This document shows, in pieces, positions 48,396 to 58,165 of a stretch of DNA of 64,000 bases. Source of the DNA: Petrosia ficiformis. Taxonomy: Eukaryota; Porifera; Demospongiae; Haplosclerida; Petrosiidae. The notes under the pieces were generated by a model. It searched no databases, was not told the DNA's origin, and worked only from the letters and a program-made list of their open reading frames with translations. Numbering within the stretch: the first letter of the stretch is position 1; each line of letters begins with the position of its first letter. Made by a program: the position numbers and the translations under genes. The stretch is from the NCBI GenBank assembly GCA_947044365.1, contig OX345639.1, positions 7,919,218 through 7,983,217 of the forward strand, in the 5' to 3' direction.

Positions 48396-48679
48396 TTAAT
48401 GAGTGCATTTATTATTATAATCAATTAATCTATGATCGAGGGGAATAAAATCATGTCAACAAAATATGAACAACAAATGAAATTTGCAGAAGTTCATCTG
48501 CTAAAAGTAACGTACCAGAAATAAGAAGCAATTCAAATAGTAAAATAACAGTCTCAAATCAGTGTGCAATGCATTCATTCTGTCTCACAAGACAAGAATA
48601 TGTTTCTAAGTAATGAGCACCTAAGAACAACTAACAGGAAATGATATGTTATTAACCAGAAAGTGGTAGGTTAAGTGAC

Positions 48680-48702
48680 GGGTGGGTAGGTAGGTAGGTA
48701 GG
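48680..48702 (+). repeat. (GGTA)n microsatellite, unit 2
   Basis: Short GGTA run, counterpart of 42619-42650. Confidence 0.85.
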
Positions 48703-48910
48703 ATTGTAGTTAGGTAAACCTTCCAATTTGGGATTCAGTGTTTAGGGTTTTTGGTTTTGGGCTTAGTGTTTAGTGCTTACATTTTACTGTTTTCTAATTA
48801 GGGTGTACGTTTTATGCAATTGTGTACAGGGTTTGGGGATGAATGTATCAGAAACACAGATCAATAAACACAAAAATACATACACAAATAAATACATAGA
48901 TAAATAAGTA

Positions 48911-48911
48911 G

Positions 48912-48982
<71 letters not shown>
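48911..48982. repeat. (AT)n microsatellite, unit 2
   Basis: About 35 AT units with one AC interruption near its left end. Longer than the equivalent in unit 1. Confidence 0.93.
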
Positions 48983-48983
<1 letters not shown>

Positions 48984-49319
48984 CTACACAGAAAGAGTGA
49001 CAAGTTGAGAGATAAAGAAATATATTTGTAGTAGACAAATAAAGCAATAGATAGGGAATTAAATGAATAAATAGATAGATATATAAATGCTGTGATAAAT
49101 ACATACATATGTAGATAAATAGATACGTAATGAAATTCATAAATAGATAGGTAGAAGCAGACAAACAGAAAGACAGACAAACAGACAGAATGACAGACAA
49201 ACAATCAGACAGACAGAGATATAGAGAAAAAATAGATAACAATTAGATATGTAGATAGATACCAAAATAGAAAGATAGAGAGAACTTAAATATATAGATA
49301 GATAGACTAACCGATGTAT
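48983..49319 (+). repeat. GATA/GACA-rich degenerate microsatellite, unit 2
   Basis: Counterpart of 42896-43260, with mixed GATA, GACA and AAAT tetranucleotides. Open frames here only reflect the tetranucleotide period. Confidence 0.85.
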
Positions 49320-50062
49320 GGATGGATGGGTGGAAATATGAATGGATAGACGGAAGGAGGTTTGGAATGATAGATAGATGGATGTTTGCATCGTTGCTTG
49401 GATGGAGGAAAGGATGCATGGATGCATGGATGGATAGAGGGATGACAAGATGGATGAATTTTTGGGTGTTTGGATTGATGGATCATTGTATGTTTTGATA
49501 GATGGAGTGGTTAATGGATAAATGATGGATGGATGAATGGATGGATAAATGAATGGGAGGATGAATGGATGGATTGATGGATGGATGGATGAACGGACGA
49601 ATGGATGAATGGAAGAATGGATGGATAGAATGCAGGATGGACAAACAGAGGGACTGACGGATGGATAGATGGATCCTTGGAGGTATAGATAGAGAGTTCG
49701 ATAGATAGATTAATTGAATGATGAATGAATAGATGGGGGGGGATGGATGGATGAGTGGGAGTAATGAATGGATGGATGGATGGAGAGATGGAGGAATGAA
49801 TGAATGGATGGTGCTATGTTTTGATGGATGGATAGATGGATGGAGGGATGGATGGATAGAATTAAGGAAGGACAAACAGACTGACATACGGATGGACAGA
49901 TGGCTGGATGGTAATAATGATGGACTGTTCGAGAAATAGATAGATAGATAACTGATAGATGAATGAATGGACATTTGATTTGATGGATGGATGAACGAAT
50001 TGAATGAATGAATGAATGAATGGATGGATGGATGGATGGATGGACGTTACGATGGATGGGAA
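49320..50062 (+). repeat. (GATG)n-type microsatellite, unit 2
   Basis: Interrupted GATG array of about 740 bp with the same internal landmarks as 43370-43965, including TGCTATGTTTTGATGG and AAGGACAAACAGACTGACAT. Confidence 0.9.
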
Positions 50063-50838
50063 AATGAATCCTTCCTTGTACTCACATTTTAATCGTTATT
50101 TGGAAGCATACATAGGAATGTTTTGGAAGTGACAGCAATCAGAATAACCTGACTTCTACCGAGGAACTGGAGTGTGGAACAAATATAAATTAACATAACA
50201 TTCAACAGCTCACTTTATAAGACACTGTGAGTGTGCAATGTCACACTTAGTGGCTATCTACAGAATGGGAAAAGAATGTTGGACATATAGATTGTAATAT
50301 TTAATTTACTAGCCTCAGTTATGAGTCCTCATAAACATTGTTGAAAGGATTTCATTTTCAACACTGCCAGTACATTCTAGTAAATGGGAGTTACATTTTA
50401 ATGATAACTCACAGGTTTACTTCTCAATCAGCAAACTACATCAAACATTTCTCTCTCATCTTACAATGTCCACCTGAACAAGGTACACACCCACCATTTT
50501 CAGTTAATTAATAATTGTTATTGGTATATAACTAGTAACAGTAATAAACTATTTAATTGTTATTACTTCACTGTTTAATTAACAGATTAATTAATCATAT
50601 AATTAATTAAACTATCAATAAATTAATATTTAATTACTTATTAACTATAGTTAATTACTGTTGATAAATTTAAAAGCAGATTTGACATTATGAACACATA
50701 TAATATCACAAATAATGAAAAGTACTTCGAGAACCAGAACTAATCTGCAGTGTCAATCCACAGCTAGAATGCAGAAACCGCTTGTAAATATAAACTGTGC
50801 AAGAACAGCAAGAACCTCAAGAACTTCCTGATCTATAA

Positions 50839-51538
50839 ATACATAGATAGATAGATGGATAGATAGATAGTTAGATAGATAAGTATATTTATAAAAATTT
50901 AGGCAAAGAATATTTTGTATATCAATATAAAAAAATAGATAGATTGATAGATAGATAAATAGATAGATTGATAGATAGATAGATAGATAGTTAGATAGAT
51001 AAATAGATAGATAGATAGATAGATAGATAGAGAGTTCGCTTGATAGCTATATATATATTAATGTGATTTGGGCAGAGAATTTTTTGTATATCAAAATAAA
51101 TAGATTTATAGATAGAAAGATAGATAAATAGATAAATGTATAGATAGATAGATAGATAAATAGAGAGAGAGATAGATAGTTCGATAGATAGATATAATTA
51201 TGGAAATTTAGGCAGAGAAGGTTTTGTATATCAAAATAAATAGATTGATAGATAGATAGATAGATAGATAGACAGATAGAGAGGTAGATATATACTTATA
51301 TAAATAAATAGATGCATAGATAGATAGATAGACAGATAAATAGATAGATAGATAGAGACATAAATATGTATGTAGATTGATAGCTTGAAGGAGAAGTAGA
51401 TCGATAGATGGACAGATAGATAGATAAATAGATAGAGACGTAGATAGATAGGTAGATTTATAGAGAGAAATAGATCAATAATTAAATTTATTGATCTATC
51501 AATTTATTTATCTATCCATCCATCCATCCATCCATCTA
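50839..51538 (+). repeat. (GATA)n array with interspersed core
   Basis: GATA tetranucleotide array interrupted three times (about 50888, 51055 and 51195) by a related core of about 45 bp containing TTTAGGCAGAGAATTTT and TTGTATATCAAAATA. It ends in a hairpin with 11-bp arms (TAGATCAATAA, 51471-51498), after which the strand switches to CTAT/CCAT. Confidence 0.9.
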
Positions 51539-51723
51539 TATACCGTAATGCAAGAAAATAGTGCAAGGAAAAAATTGTGTGAATTGTTCTAAATAGCTCA
51601 TTTGCATATTTTGTGCGAATTTTAATTGTGCAGTATATGTCCATCATCAAAATGAAAAAAAATATATATATATTAATCTTCAATATGTATAATAATGAAG
51701 TCACATATAAAAGTAAACATTTA

Positions 51724-51925
51724 CCTCACCTCCGGGTCAAACCCTTTTGGAGTACTTGATTGTACTCGTTTTAGCTCTTCATAGTAGCGTTTTTAAAATT
51801 TTTTAACCGTACTCTCGCCCAACCTATCGTCAAACTTCTTTTGGACATTTTGAAAGCAGCAACATTCCCGTGAGCTGCTGCATAACGTCCAATAGCAGCC
51901 AGCTCCCTGTTCCTCGCTAGAAACC
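51724..51925 (-). pseudogene. Transposase N-terminal HTH fragment, pogo-like
   Basis: Minus-strand translation reads first as an RNRELAAIGRYAAAHGN-type segment. After one frameshift (about 51840-51860) it continues as a LGESTVKKF…KRYYEELKRV segment, with a TAA stop between F and K. From memory this resembles the N-terminal HTH region of CENP-B/pogo-type DDE transposases multiplied in sponge and cnidarian genomes (AAxxGN…ESTVRxxKKxYxEEL). The frame ends at GGTTTGACCCGGAG followed by GTGAGG, a possible splice donor near 51731. The DDE domain is absent. Function: once DNA binding; now dead. No database check was possible. Confidence 0.55.
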
Positions 51926-52096
51926 AAGTAGTTCCATTTTTGTGAGGTGGTACTACACTCTTGTAGAGCAGCAGCTACTGCCTGGTTGGCCTCTCTTGTG
52001 ACTTGTTCAGTTAGTCCTGTCTGTTCTGCAGTTGGTAATGTCCGTTTATCATCTCAGCGAATCAGAAAGACCCTCAATTGGCACACATGTATAGTG

Positions 52097-52112
52097 TTTG
52101 CGCATGCGCAAA
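52097..52112. promoter_or_regulatory. NRF-1-like palindrome
   Basis: TTTGCGCATGCGCAAA is a perfect 16-bp palindrome. Its core TGCGCATGCGCA fits the animal NRF-1 consensus (YGCGCAYGCGCR). It lies in the GC-richer half of the pogo-like remnant, upstream of the minus-strand transposase fragment, where a transposon promoter would be expected. Binding is inferred from the motif only. Confidence 0.45.
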
Positions 52113-52206
52113 ACTTTAGTAGTACACAGCAAATAAGTGCGCTTGCAGGTACATTTGCACAATTCTCACTATTAAGATCCACGCACGAATTTCTTGCATT
52201 ACGGTA

Positions 52207-52429
52207 TCTAACTCTCTACCTATTTTTCTATCTATCTATATAATTATATATCTATCTATCTATTTATATTGATATAAAAAAAATTCTGTTTCTAAGTTTC
52301 TAAGTATCTCTCTGTTTATATAGATATAGCTATCGATTTATCTATCTATGTATCTATCTATGTATCTATCTATCTATTTATCTATTTATCTATCATTCTA
52401 TCAATCGATCGATCTATCTATGTAGCTAT

Positions 52430-52473
<44 letters not shown>

Positions 52474-52587
52474 TTATCTATCTATCTATCAATCTATCAA
52501 TTGATCGATCTATCTATGTATCTATTTGTCTATCTATCTATCTATCTCTTTATCTTTCTAATTATTTATCTTTCTATCTGTCTGTCT

Positions 52588-52639
<52 letters not shown>

Positions 52640-52900
52640 ATCTGTCTGTCTATCTATCAATCTAATTATTTTGATAAACAGAAAATTCTCTGTCTAAATA
52701 TCTATAAATATATCCATCTATCTAACTATCTATCTATCTATTTATTTTTTTAACTATATATCTATCTATTTATCTATCTTTCTATCTATCTGTCTGTCTG
52801 TCTGTCTGTCTGACTGTCTGTCTGTCTATTTATCTATCTATCTGTCTATCTGTCTGTCTATCTATCTATCTATCTATCTACCTATCTATCTATCTATCTG

Positions 52901-52940
<40 letters not shown>

Positions 52941-52990
52941 CTTATCAACCTATTTATCTATCCATCTTTCTATCAATCTAATCTAACTGT
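52207..52990 (+). repeat. (CTAT)n / (CTGT)n array
   Basis: CTAT tetranucleotides with CTGT-rich stretches at about 52577-52650 and 52785-52830. The core of about 45 bp appears in complementary orientation near 52268 and 52665 (TTTTGATAAACAGAAAATTC…). It ends in a switch to GATA around TATATAGATA near 52995. Confidence 0.92.
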
Positions 52991-53173
52991 CTATCTATAT
53001 AGATACATAGATAGTTAGATAGATAGATAAATATATAGATAGATAGGTAGATAGATAGAATGATAGATAGACATAAATAATAAATAGATTTATATATAAT
53101 TATATATATATATAGATAGTTATATAGGTAGATAGGTAGGAAGCTAGGTATAGATATATAGATAGTTAGATAA

Positions 53174-53216
<43 letters not shown>

Positions 53217-53700
53217 TATATATAGATAGATAGATGGTTAGATAAATAGAGAGATAAACTGGTAGATAGTTAGATAGATAGTTGGATAGATAGATCGATA
53301 AAGACATAAATAGATAAGTAGATAAATAGATAGATAGATAGATAGATAGATAGTTAGATAGATAGATAGATTTATGGAGATATAGGTAAATGATTTTTTA
53401 TATATTCAGATAGATATATAGATAGATAGTTAGATAAATAGATAGATAGAAACATAGATGGATAGATAGAGAGATATATAGATAGATGAATAGATAGATT
53501 GAAATTTAGATAGAGAGATCTATCTATCTATCTCTCTATCTATCTATCTACCTCTCTATCTACGTCTTTATCTATCTGTCTAACAATCTATCTATCTGTC
53601 TAAATAGATTTATAGAGATATAGGTAGATAATTTTATATATGCAGATAGATATATAGAGAGATGAATAGATAAATAGATAGATAGATAGATAGAGAGATC
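52991..53700 (+). repeat. (GATA)n array with a short CTAT inversion
   Basis: GATA array from about 52995. It is interrupted by a core-like spacer near 53375 and by a short CTAT segment (53521-53600) that starts at the palindrome AGATCT (53516-53521). A further core-like spacer near 53605-53645 leads into the last GATA run. Open frames (Ile-Tyr-Leu-Ser runs) are period artefacts. Confidence 0.9.
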
Positions 53701-53807
53701 AGTAACATCAGTTGTTTTATTGTACTTGTTTAGTTCTTTATTATAATATAAATGAAGATACCTAGTATACACAGCTTCCATTAGCTTTTTATTGCTGTGA
53801 TCAAATA
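53701..53807. other. Short unique flank of the transposon
   Basis: AT-rich sequence of about 107 bp between the GATA array and the left terminus of the large transposon. It ends in the TA (53806-53807) that forms the left target duplication. No feature recognised. Confidence 0.6.
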
Positions 53808-53960
53808 GACCTTTTCACGTAAAGCACTGGAATGTAGCTCTGTGATAATTGGCCATCTTGAGGTACTTTTGTATTGAAATCAATGGAAAAAAACACTATT
53901 TCGGATACTGCATAGTTTGCTTCATGTACCGTATATTGTAATTTAAAGAACAGCAATAAA

Positions 53961-54723
53961 ATGTTAAAGAAAAGTTTGGAGATAGGGAAACAAAAGATGA
54001 GAGAAATTGAACAGAACACTCATGACCAGAGTCAGTCTGCACTGTGGTATTCTGTTAGGAGATAAAGACTAACAGCATCACATTTTGGGGAAATCTATCG
54101 ACGACGTCCAACAACACCTCCTCAATCTTAGTGCTTCGTATTCTGGAACCTAGGAATTTCTTGTCTGAAGCAACAGATTATGGAACAAGAAATGAAGAAA
54201 GAGCACATAAAAAGTATCTTAGTTATCAACATTCAAATGGTCATTCCAGTTTATACTATTCTAAGTCGGGTTTTGTAATCAGTGAAGACTATCCATTTTT
54301 TGGAGCATCGCCTGATGCTGTGTAGTCCATCATCCTAGAAGCGATATTGAATTTGGATTAGCTGAAGTAAAGTGTCCTTACTCATATCGACATCTTACGC
54401 CAGTTGAAGCAGCCACAGCTGGAGATTTTAACTTGACCTTAGAAGTGGACTCTGATGGTAAAGCCACGCTTAAACTGAAACATACACATCCATATCATTC
54501 TCAAGTTCAGGGACAAATGGGAATAACAGAGAGAAAGTGGTGTGACTTCATTATCTACACTGAAAAAGGAATAAGTATTGAAAGAATACCTTTTGACTCC
54601 AATTATTGGATATTAGAGCTTCTACCCAAGTTAACTGACTTTTATGATAACTGCTTGGCACCTGAAATTGTATGCCCAGTGCATTATTTGGGAATACCAG
54701 TAAGAAACTTGCACTGTGTTTGA
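53961..54723 (+). pseudogene. YqaJ-like nuclease (transposon-encoded), broken
   Basis: Related to the YqaJ/lambda-exonuclease fold, a PD-(D/E)XK nuclease. From ATG 53961 the frame gives an N-terminal helix and a QSALWYSVRR…RLTASHFGEI segment, the usual WxxxRxxRxTASxF start of the fold. Next come an YG…NEERAHKKY segment, GASPD (54302-54316), AEVKCPY (the E-x-K catalytic motif, about 54362-54382), and HSQVQGQMGI (about 54499). Lesions: an in-frame TAA at 54063-54065; a one-base loss near 54127-54131; and a two-base GT gain at 54320-54325 just after GASPDA, which causes the TAG at 54323. Otherwise the domain is complete, ending at the TGA after LHCV. It presumably acted in transposition or end processing. 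There is no sign of introns. Confidence 0.85.
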
Positions 54724-54917
54724 TGAAGTAGTGTTAAAGTATTAATTTTATTTGTGTTGAAGTATTAATCAATTTGAGTTAAAGTGTTAATAAATAATTT
54801 TATTTCCGTTAAAGTGTTAATGAAGAATCTTATTTGTGTTAATGTATCAATAAAGAATTTTATTTGAGTTAAAAGTATTAATGAAGAATTTTATTTGTGT
54901 TATATAATGTATTATTT
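54724..54917. terminator. Convergent 3' region with ~30-bp repeats and poly(A) signals
   Basis: About six tandem units of 22-31 bp of the form GTTAAAGTATTAAT(GA)AGAATTTTATTTGT between the 3' ends of the nuclease and transposase genes. On the plus strand it offers AATAAA-type signals (in TTAATAAATAAT and CAATAAAGAA). On the minus strand AAATAAAATTC supplies the same. It therefore probably served as a shared bidirectional polyadenylation region. Confidence 0.6.
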
Positions 54918-55628
54918 TTATGTCTCATTAATTTCAATGTCACTATCATCATCAGTCATTTCTGTATCAGCATGATAACAGCTTTCAGAATCACTCTCTA
55001 GTACTGACTTGAAGTACTCATCAACATCATCATCACAGTACAGGTTGGAAGGAAGAGCAACTAAAGCAGGTTGAAAATTAGCTGACCAAGCACAAACAGA
55101 TACAATATGATTTGCAAGACATACCATCATGAGAGGAAAGGTGCCACTAAGTGTTGCATAATTCTTAATACGACCTATTGCTTGCTCAACATGAATGCGC
55201 AGAGAAGCAATCTGTCTGCCATGTCGAATTTCTTCCACAGGTAATTGTTTTCTACCATCCATGAATGGAGGAATGTTAAGTTTGACTCCTTTTGATTGAA
55301 GCAAATCCTGTACTGTAAATCCTCGATTGGCCATCCCAGACACTCCTCTTTTATCGTCCAGAGTGTCTAAAAATCCGGAAACTTTTCTTAGTTCAACATC
55401 AGATATTGCACCAACATAAAGGGGTGAAATAAATGATATTACTCCATTTGGTGTGCAGCCAACCAAAAACTTTGCTGTGTTTTGATGCTTGTAATTACTC
55501 CAGGTACTAGATTGCATAAAAAGATCTGCTGGTGTTTCTATAAACAGTTCACTTGCATCAATAATACTGTATGTTGTTGGGTACTTTTCTTTGAAGTCTA
55601 TAGGCAATGTTGCTGCAACTTGATCATC
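54918..55628 (-). pseudogene. DDE transposase catalytic part (DDE_Tnp_4), broken
   Basis: C-terminal part of the transposase that begins at 56517, separated from it by a frameshift near 55629-55634. Motifs in order, counting residue 1 at 55607: YSIIDASE with the first catalytic Asp (17); HQNTAKFLVGCTPNG (41-55); GAISD (66-70); MANRGF (92-97); RIHVEQAIGRIKNY with the catalytic Glu (141); and an acidic tail (DDDVDEYF…DDDSDIEINET). The family motif is normally (A)DRGF, so the second catalytic Asp is Asn here (codon 55326-55328, AAT). The IS5/Harbinger-type DDE_Tnp_4 family cuts and joins DNA at transposon ends with two metal ions held by D-D-E. With Asn the enzyme should be inactive. No ATG begins this part. 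Confidence 0.88.
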
Positions 55629-56517
55629 AATTTATTTCTTTCATATGGTGATAAAGAAAACAAATCCATGTTGTGGTATATCGTGAGACCATCCCAGTGG
55701 ATATTCCAAATCTGAATGCTAAATTTTTCACCTTAAGATTTAAACGCAACTTCACGAGTGTTAGAAAGAGCTGATTTAATGGGTCAAGTGCCTTTTTTTT
55801 TCTTCAGCGAGAGGTTTTCCTCTCACTCTCACCCCAGTACTTGAGATTGTGAATAGCTGGTCCTAAAAATTCAACAAACAAAAGTAGTATTTCATAGGAA
55901 GCAAACCCAGTGTAAAATCCAACAAGTGAATCATTTCGACAAATTTGGTCTATTCTGAAAAGGTCTGCTTTCTTACTAAGTAAAAGAGAGTTCAAATATC
56001 TTGATTCGTTTTCCAAAAACTCAATACGTGTAGTGCATGTAGTATTTACCAAACTATCACATGTGTCTTCATAACCTGGCAACTCATGTACGCTGTAATC
56101 ACTCAGTAGAGGCTCACCAACTGATGATGTCAACAATGACCTTTGATCATCATCAGTTGTACTACTACAAAGTGTAGCACCATCAATTGGTGATGAAGAT
56201 ATAGTAGCCGAACGTTTTGACTTGCTGAGTGGTAATTGAGAGATAGAGGAGCGTTTAAGGGCTCTTTTGCCGCAATCCTCAAAAGTCTTCTTAGGTGATA
56301 AAAACTTTTTTCCAATGTTCAATGATGGAGGATTGAAGGGATCACCATGAATAAAATGTCGACTGCAGATACAGGTGTGTTCTCTAAGATCATCTTTGGT
56401 TAGATTTAGAATTCTCAGCCATGTCTCTTTCTTGCTAGGTTGTGATGGGAAACGAAACATAGAGACCTTTTTGTCTTTTCCCTTGGTATGACCACAATTA
56501 AGGCATGAATTGGGCAT
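55628..56517 (-). pseudogene. THAP-domain + HTH N-terminal part of the transposase, broken
   Basis: Starts at ATG 56517-56515 (MPNSCLNCG). Residues 1-80 form a THAP zinc finger: C5-x2-C8, the invariant Trp33, C51-x2-H54 and a downstream FNPPSLN segment. This is the DNA-binding C2CH module found in animal transposases and THAP proteins. A Ser/Thr-rich linker (about 85-160) and a short helical stretch (RIEFLENESRYLNSLL) follow. Then comes a YTGFASYEILLLFVEFLGPA segment typical of the region before the HTH in these transposases. An in-frame TGA (55804-55806) interrupts it. The same frame continues through an HTH-like LNQLFLTLVKLRLNL…GISTGMVSRY segment to stops at about 55627. The TGA is followed by sequence that still fits the family, so it is a nonsense mutation (CGA to TGA). 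Confidence 0.88.
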
Positions 56518-56552
56518 CTTGAAACTCTAATGTATGATTATATGATAGTATA

Positions 56553-56554
<2 letters not shown>

Positions 56555-56615
<61 letters not shown>
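56555..56615. repeat. (AT)n microsatellite
   Basis: About 30 AT units just upstream of the transposase start (minus strand) and directly beside the foldback element. Confidence 0.95.
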
Positions 56616-56622
<7 letters not shown>

Positions 56623-56781
56623 TATATAGTACACTTACAGTTCTTATATACAAAATATAGACCCGAGGTTTAGTGTCTGAGGATGTGATATAGCCCGAGC
56701 TTGCAAGGGCTATATCACATCCGAAGACACTAAACCAAGGGTTTATATTGTGGTATATAAGAACTGTAAGTGTACTATATA
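56623..56781. mobile_element. Foldback (palindromic) MITE nested in the transposon
   Basis: About 160 bp folding back on itself. The arms start TATATAGTACACTTACAG and end GATGTGATATAGCCC, with a 10-nt centre (56697-56706). Roughly 90% of positions pair. It lies in TATA-rich sequence, so a TA duplication cannot be told from background. It has no coding capacity. A fragment of similar wording (GGTCTATATACAAAATATAAGACC) follows at about 56817-56841. Confidence 0.75.
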
Positions 56782-57995
56782 CAATATATAGTATGCTGGT
56801 GGATTAAAGATTCACAGGTCTATATACAAAATATAAGACCTAACCACATCAAACGGTTGCCATGGTAGTATTCTATATATATATATATTTATATATATAT
56901 ATATATACAGTGTATATGTGTGTATATATATAATTATATATAACTATATTTATTTATAATTTATATCATTATAATTATATTATACATGTAAGTTCCAAAA
57001 GAAAATCGATGAAACAGTCTAGTATAGATATTTTATACTCCAACAGGAAGTAAAAAGTAGCCTTTCGTTTTTCCAAGAACCAACAACAGTGATATCCAAC
57101 TTTCACACCAATAGATAGCATGGATTTCGATCTTTTCATTACTGTTCTTTAAACGAGCGCCGTCGGGACAGGACCCTCGCCTATGTGGCAAAGTAATACA
57201 AAGCACTACAATTTTTTTCTAAATATAATAAAGTTTGTGTATGAAACAAACAATACTTTTGTTACATATAAATTTGAAAAACATTTATGGGCATTAAAAC
57301 TGTTGTAATTTTATATCCTAAAAAGACAAAATAAGAATATCAATGAAAGAAATGTATATATTATGTATAATTTGTATAATTTGTATAATTATCTATCTTA
57401 CATATTATTCTCTGTTTTCCTTCGAAAAACAATGAAAAAGTTCTCAAGTCTACCTCTAAAGTCTCCAATGTGTGAAAACGTATTGAAAAATGTATAATTC
57501 GTATATATATCTTACATCTTATTCTCTGAAGTCTCCAACGTGTGAAAACGAATCATTCTATTATGTGTTTAGCATTCACAAGCACAAGACCATGCCTGTA
57601 AGTGGAGCTAAGTAGCTTGCATCAATGGTAGTGTAGTATAGTAGTAGCAACCATTACCTCGATTGTTTTTGGTTTGAAGTGTTTCTTGACTAGCGACAGG
57701 CCATGAAACAGGATAACTTGTGTTTGTGTGTCCGTATATACTCTCGTTATTGCCCTCGTTTCATCTTAAAATCGTGAAACGGTAACTGTGAGTTATAAAA
57801 ATTGTAATAACTTTAGAACCAAAAGGTTTTAGAAGATTTCCTACGTTCTTTTTTTCCTTGTATAATTTGAAGTCTACCAGTACCCCGTTTGAAATGTCAA
57901 TGTTTTTATTTTTCCAGAAAAATTGCTAACACACAGAGACACACACAGACAAAACAATTACCGTACCCTTCCGCCTACACTACGCGGCAAGGGTA
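56782..57995. other. Transposon 5' region, noncoding
   Basis: AT-rich sequence between the transposase start and the right terminal repeat. I see AT runs near 56875-56905, an 11-bp direct repeat (TATAATTTGTA, about 57366-57390), and a diverged duplication with ATCTTACAT(A/C)TTATTCTCTG followed by AGTCTCCAA(T/C)GTGTGAAAACG (57392-57480 and 57509-57550). No exon was recognised. A promoter is likely here but was not identified. Confidence 0.5.
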
Positions 57996-58165
57996 ATTAC
58001 AATATACGGTACATGAAGCAAACTATGCAGTATCAAAAATAGTGTTTTTTTCCATTGACTTCAATACAAAAGTATCCCAAGATGGCGCAACAATGTACCC
58101 CGGAAGTGATGTCACGTTCATTATCCAACTAATGAATTCCTCAACGGTTTACGTGAAAAGGTCTA

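Larger units (their letters stand above)
46320..50838 (+). repeat. Large direct duplication, unit 2
   Basis: Second copy of the unit at 39978-44724, with a few per cent substitutions and several indels. It carries the MITE at the identical TTAA position, so the MITE was present before this duplication. It ends by running directly into GATA microsatellite at about 50839. Confidence 0.85.
51543..52204 (-). mobile_element. Decayed pogo-like (Tc1/mariner) element
   Basis: A 662-bp unique segment inside GATA/CTAT repeats. Its ends are inverted repeats sharing CCGTAATGCAAGAAA and then an imperfect continuation (GTGC…GGA). Both sides are bordered by TA, consistent with a TA target duplication into CTATATCTA. 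It contains a minus-strand fragment of a helix-turn-helix transposase N-terminus (51724-51925) but no catalytic domain, so it is a truncated, non-autonomous remnant. The superfamily assignment rests on the TA duplication and that fragment. Confidence 0.75.
53808..58163. mobile_element. ISL2EU/Harbinger-like DNA transposon (complete, inactive)
   Basis: A 4356-bp element with matching termini. The outermost inverted repeat is GACCTTTTCACGTAAA. After a variable outer stretch, an inner block (GCCATCTTG through CATGTACCGTATATTGTAATT) matches between 53808-53943 and 57996-58163. It is bordered by TA on both sides (53806-53807, 58164-58165). Inside are a plus-strand YqaJ nuclease pseudogene and a convergent minus-strand THAP-HTH-DDE transposase pseudogene. 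To my knowledge, pairing an IS5-type DDE transposase with a YqaJ nuclease and 2-bp target duplications is characteristic of the ISL2EU group. All ORFs are disrupted, so the copy is dead. Confidence 0.88.

Noticed and set aside
55482..55715. Plus-strand ORF opposite the transposase
   Set aside because: It is an antisense shadow of the DDE transposase coding strand, with no independent protein character.
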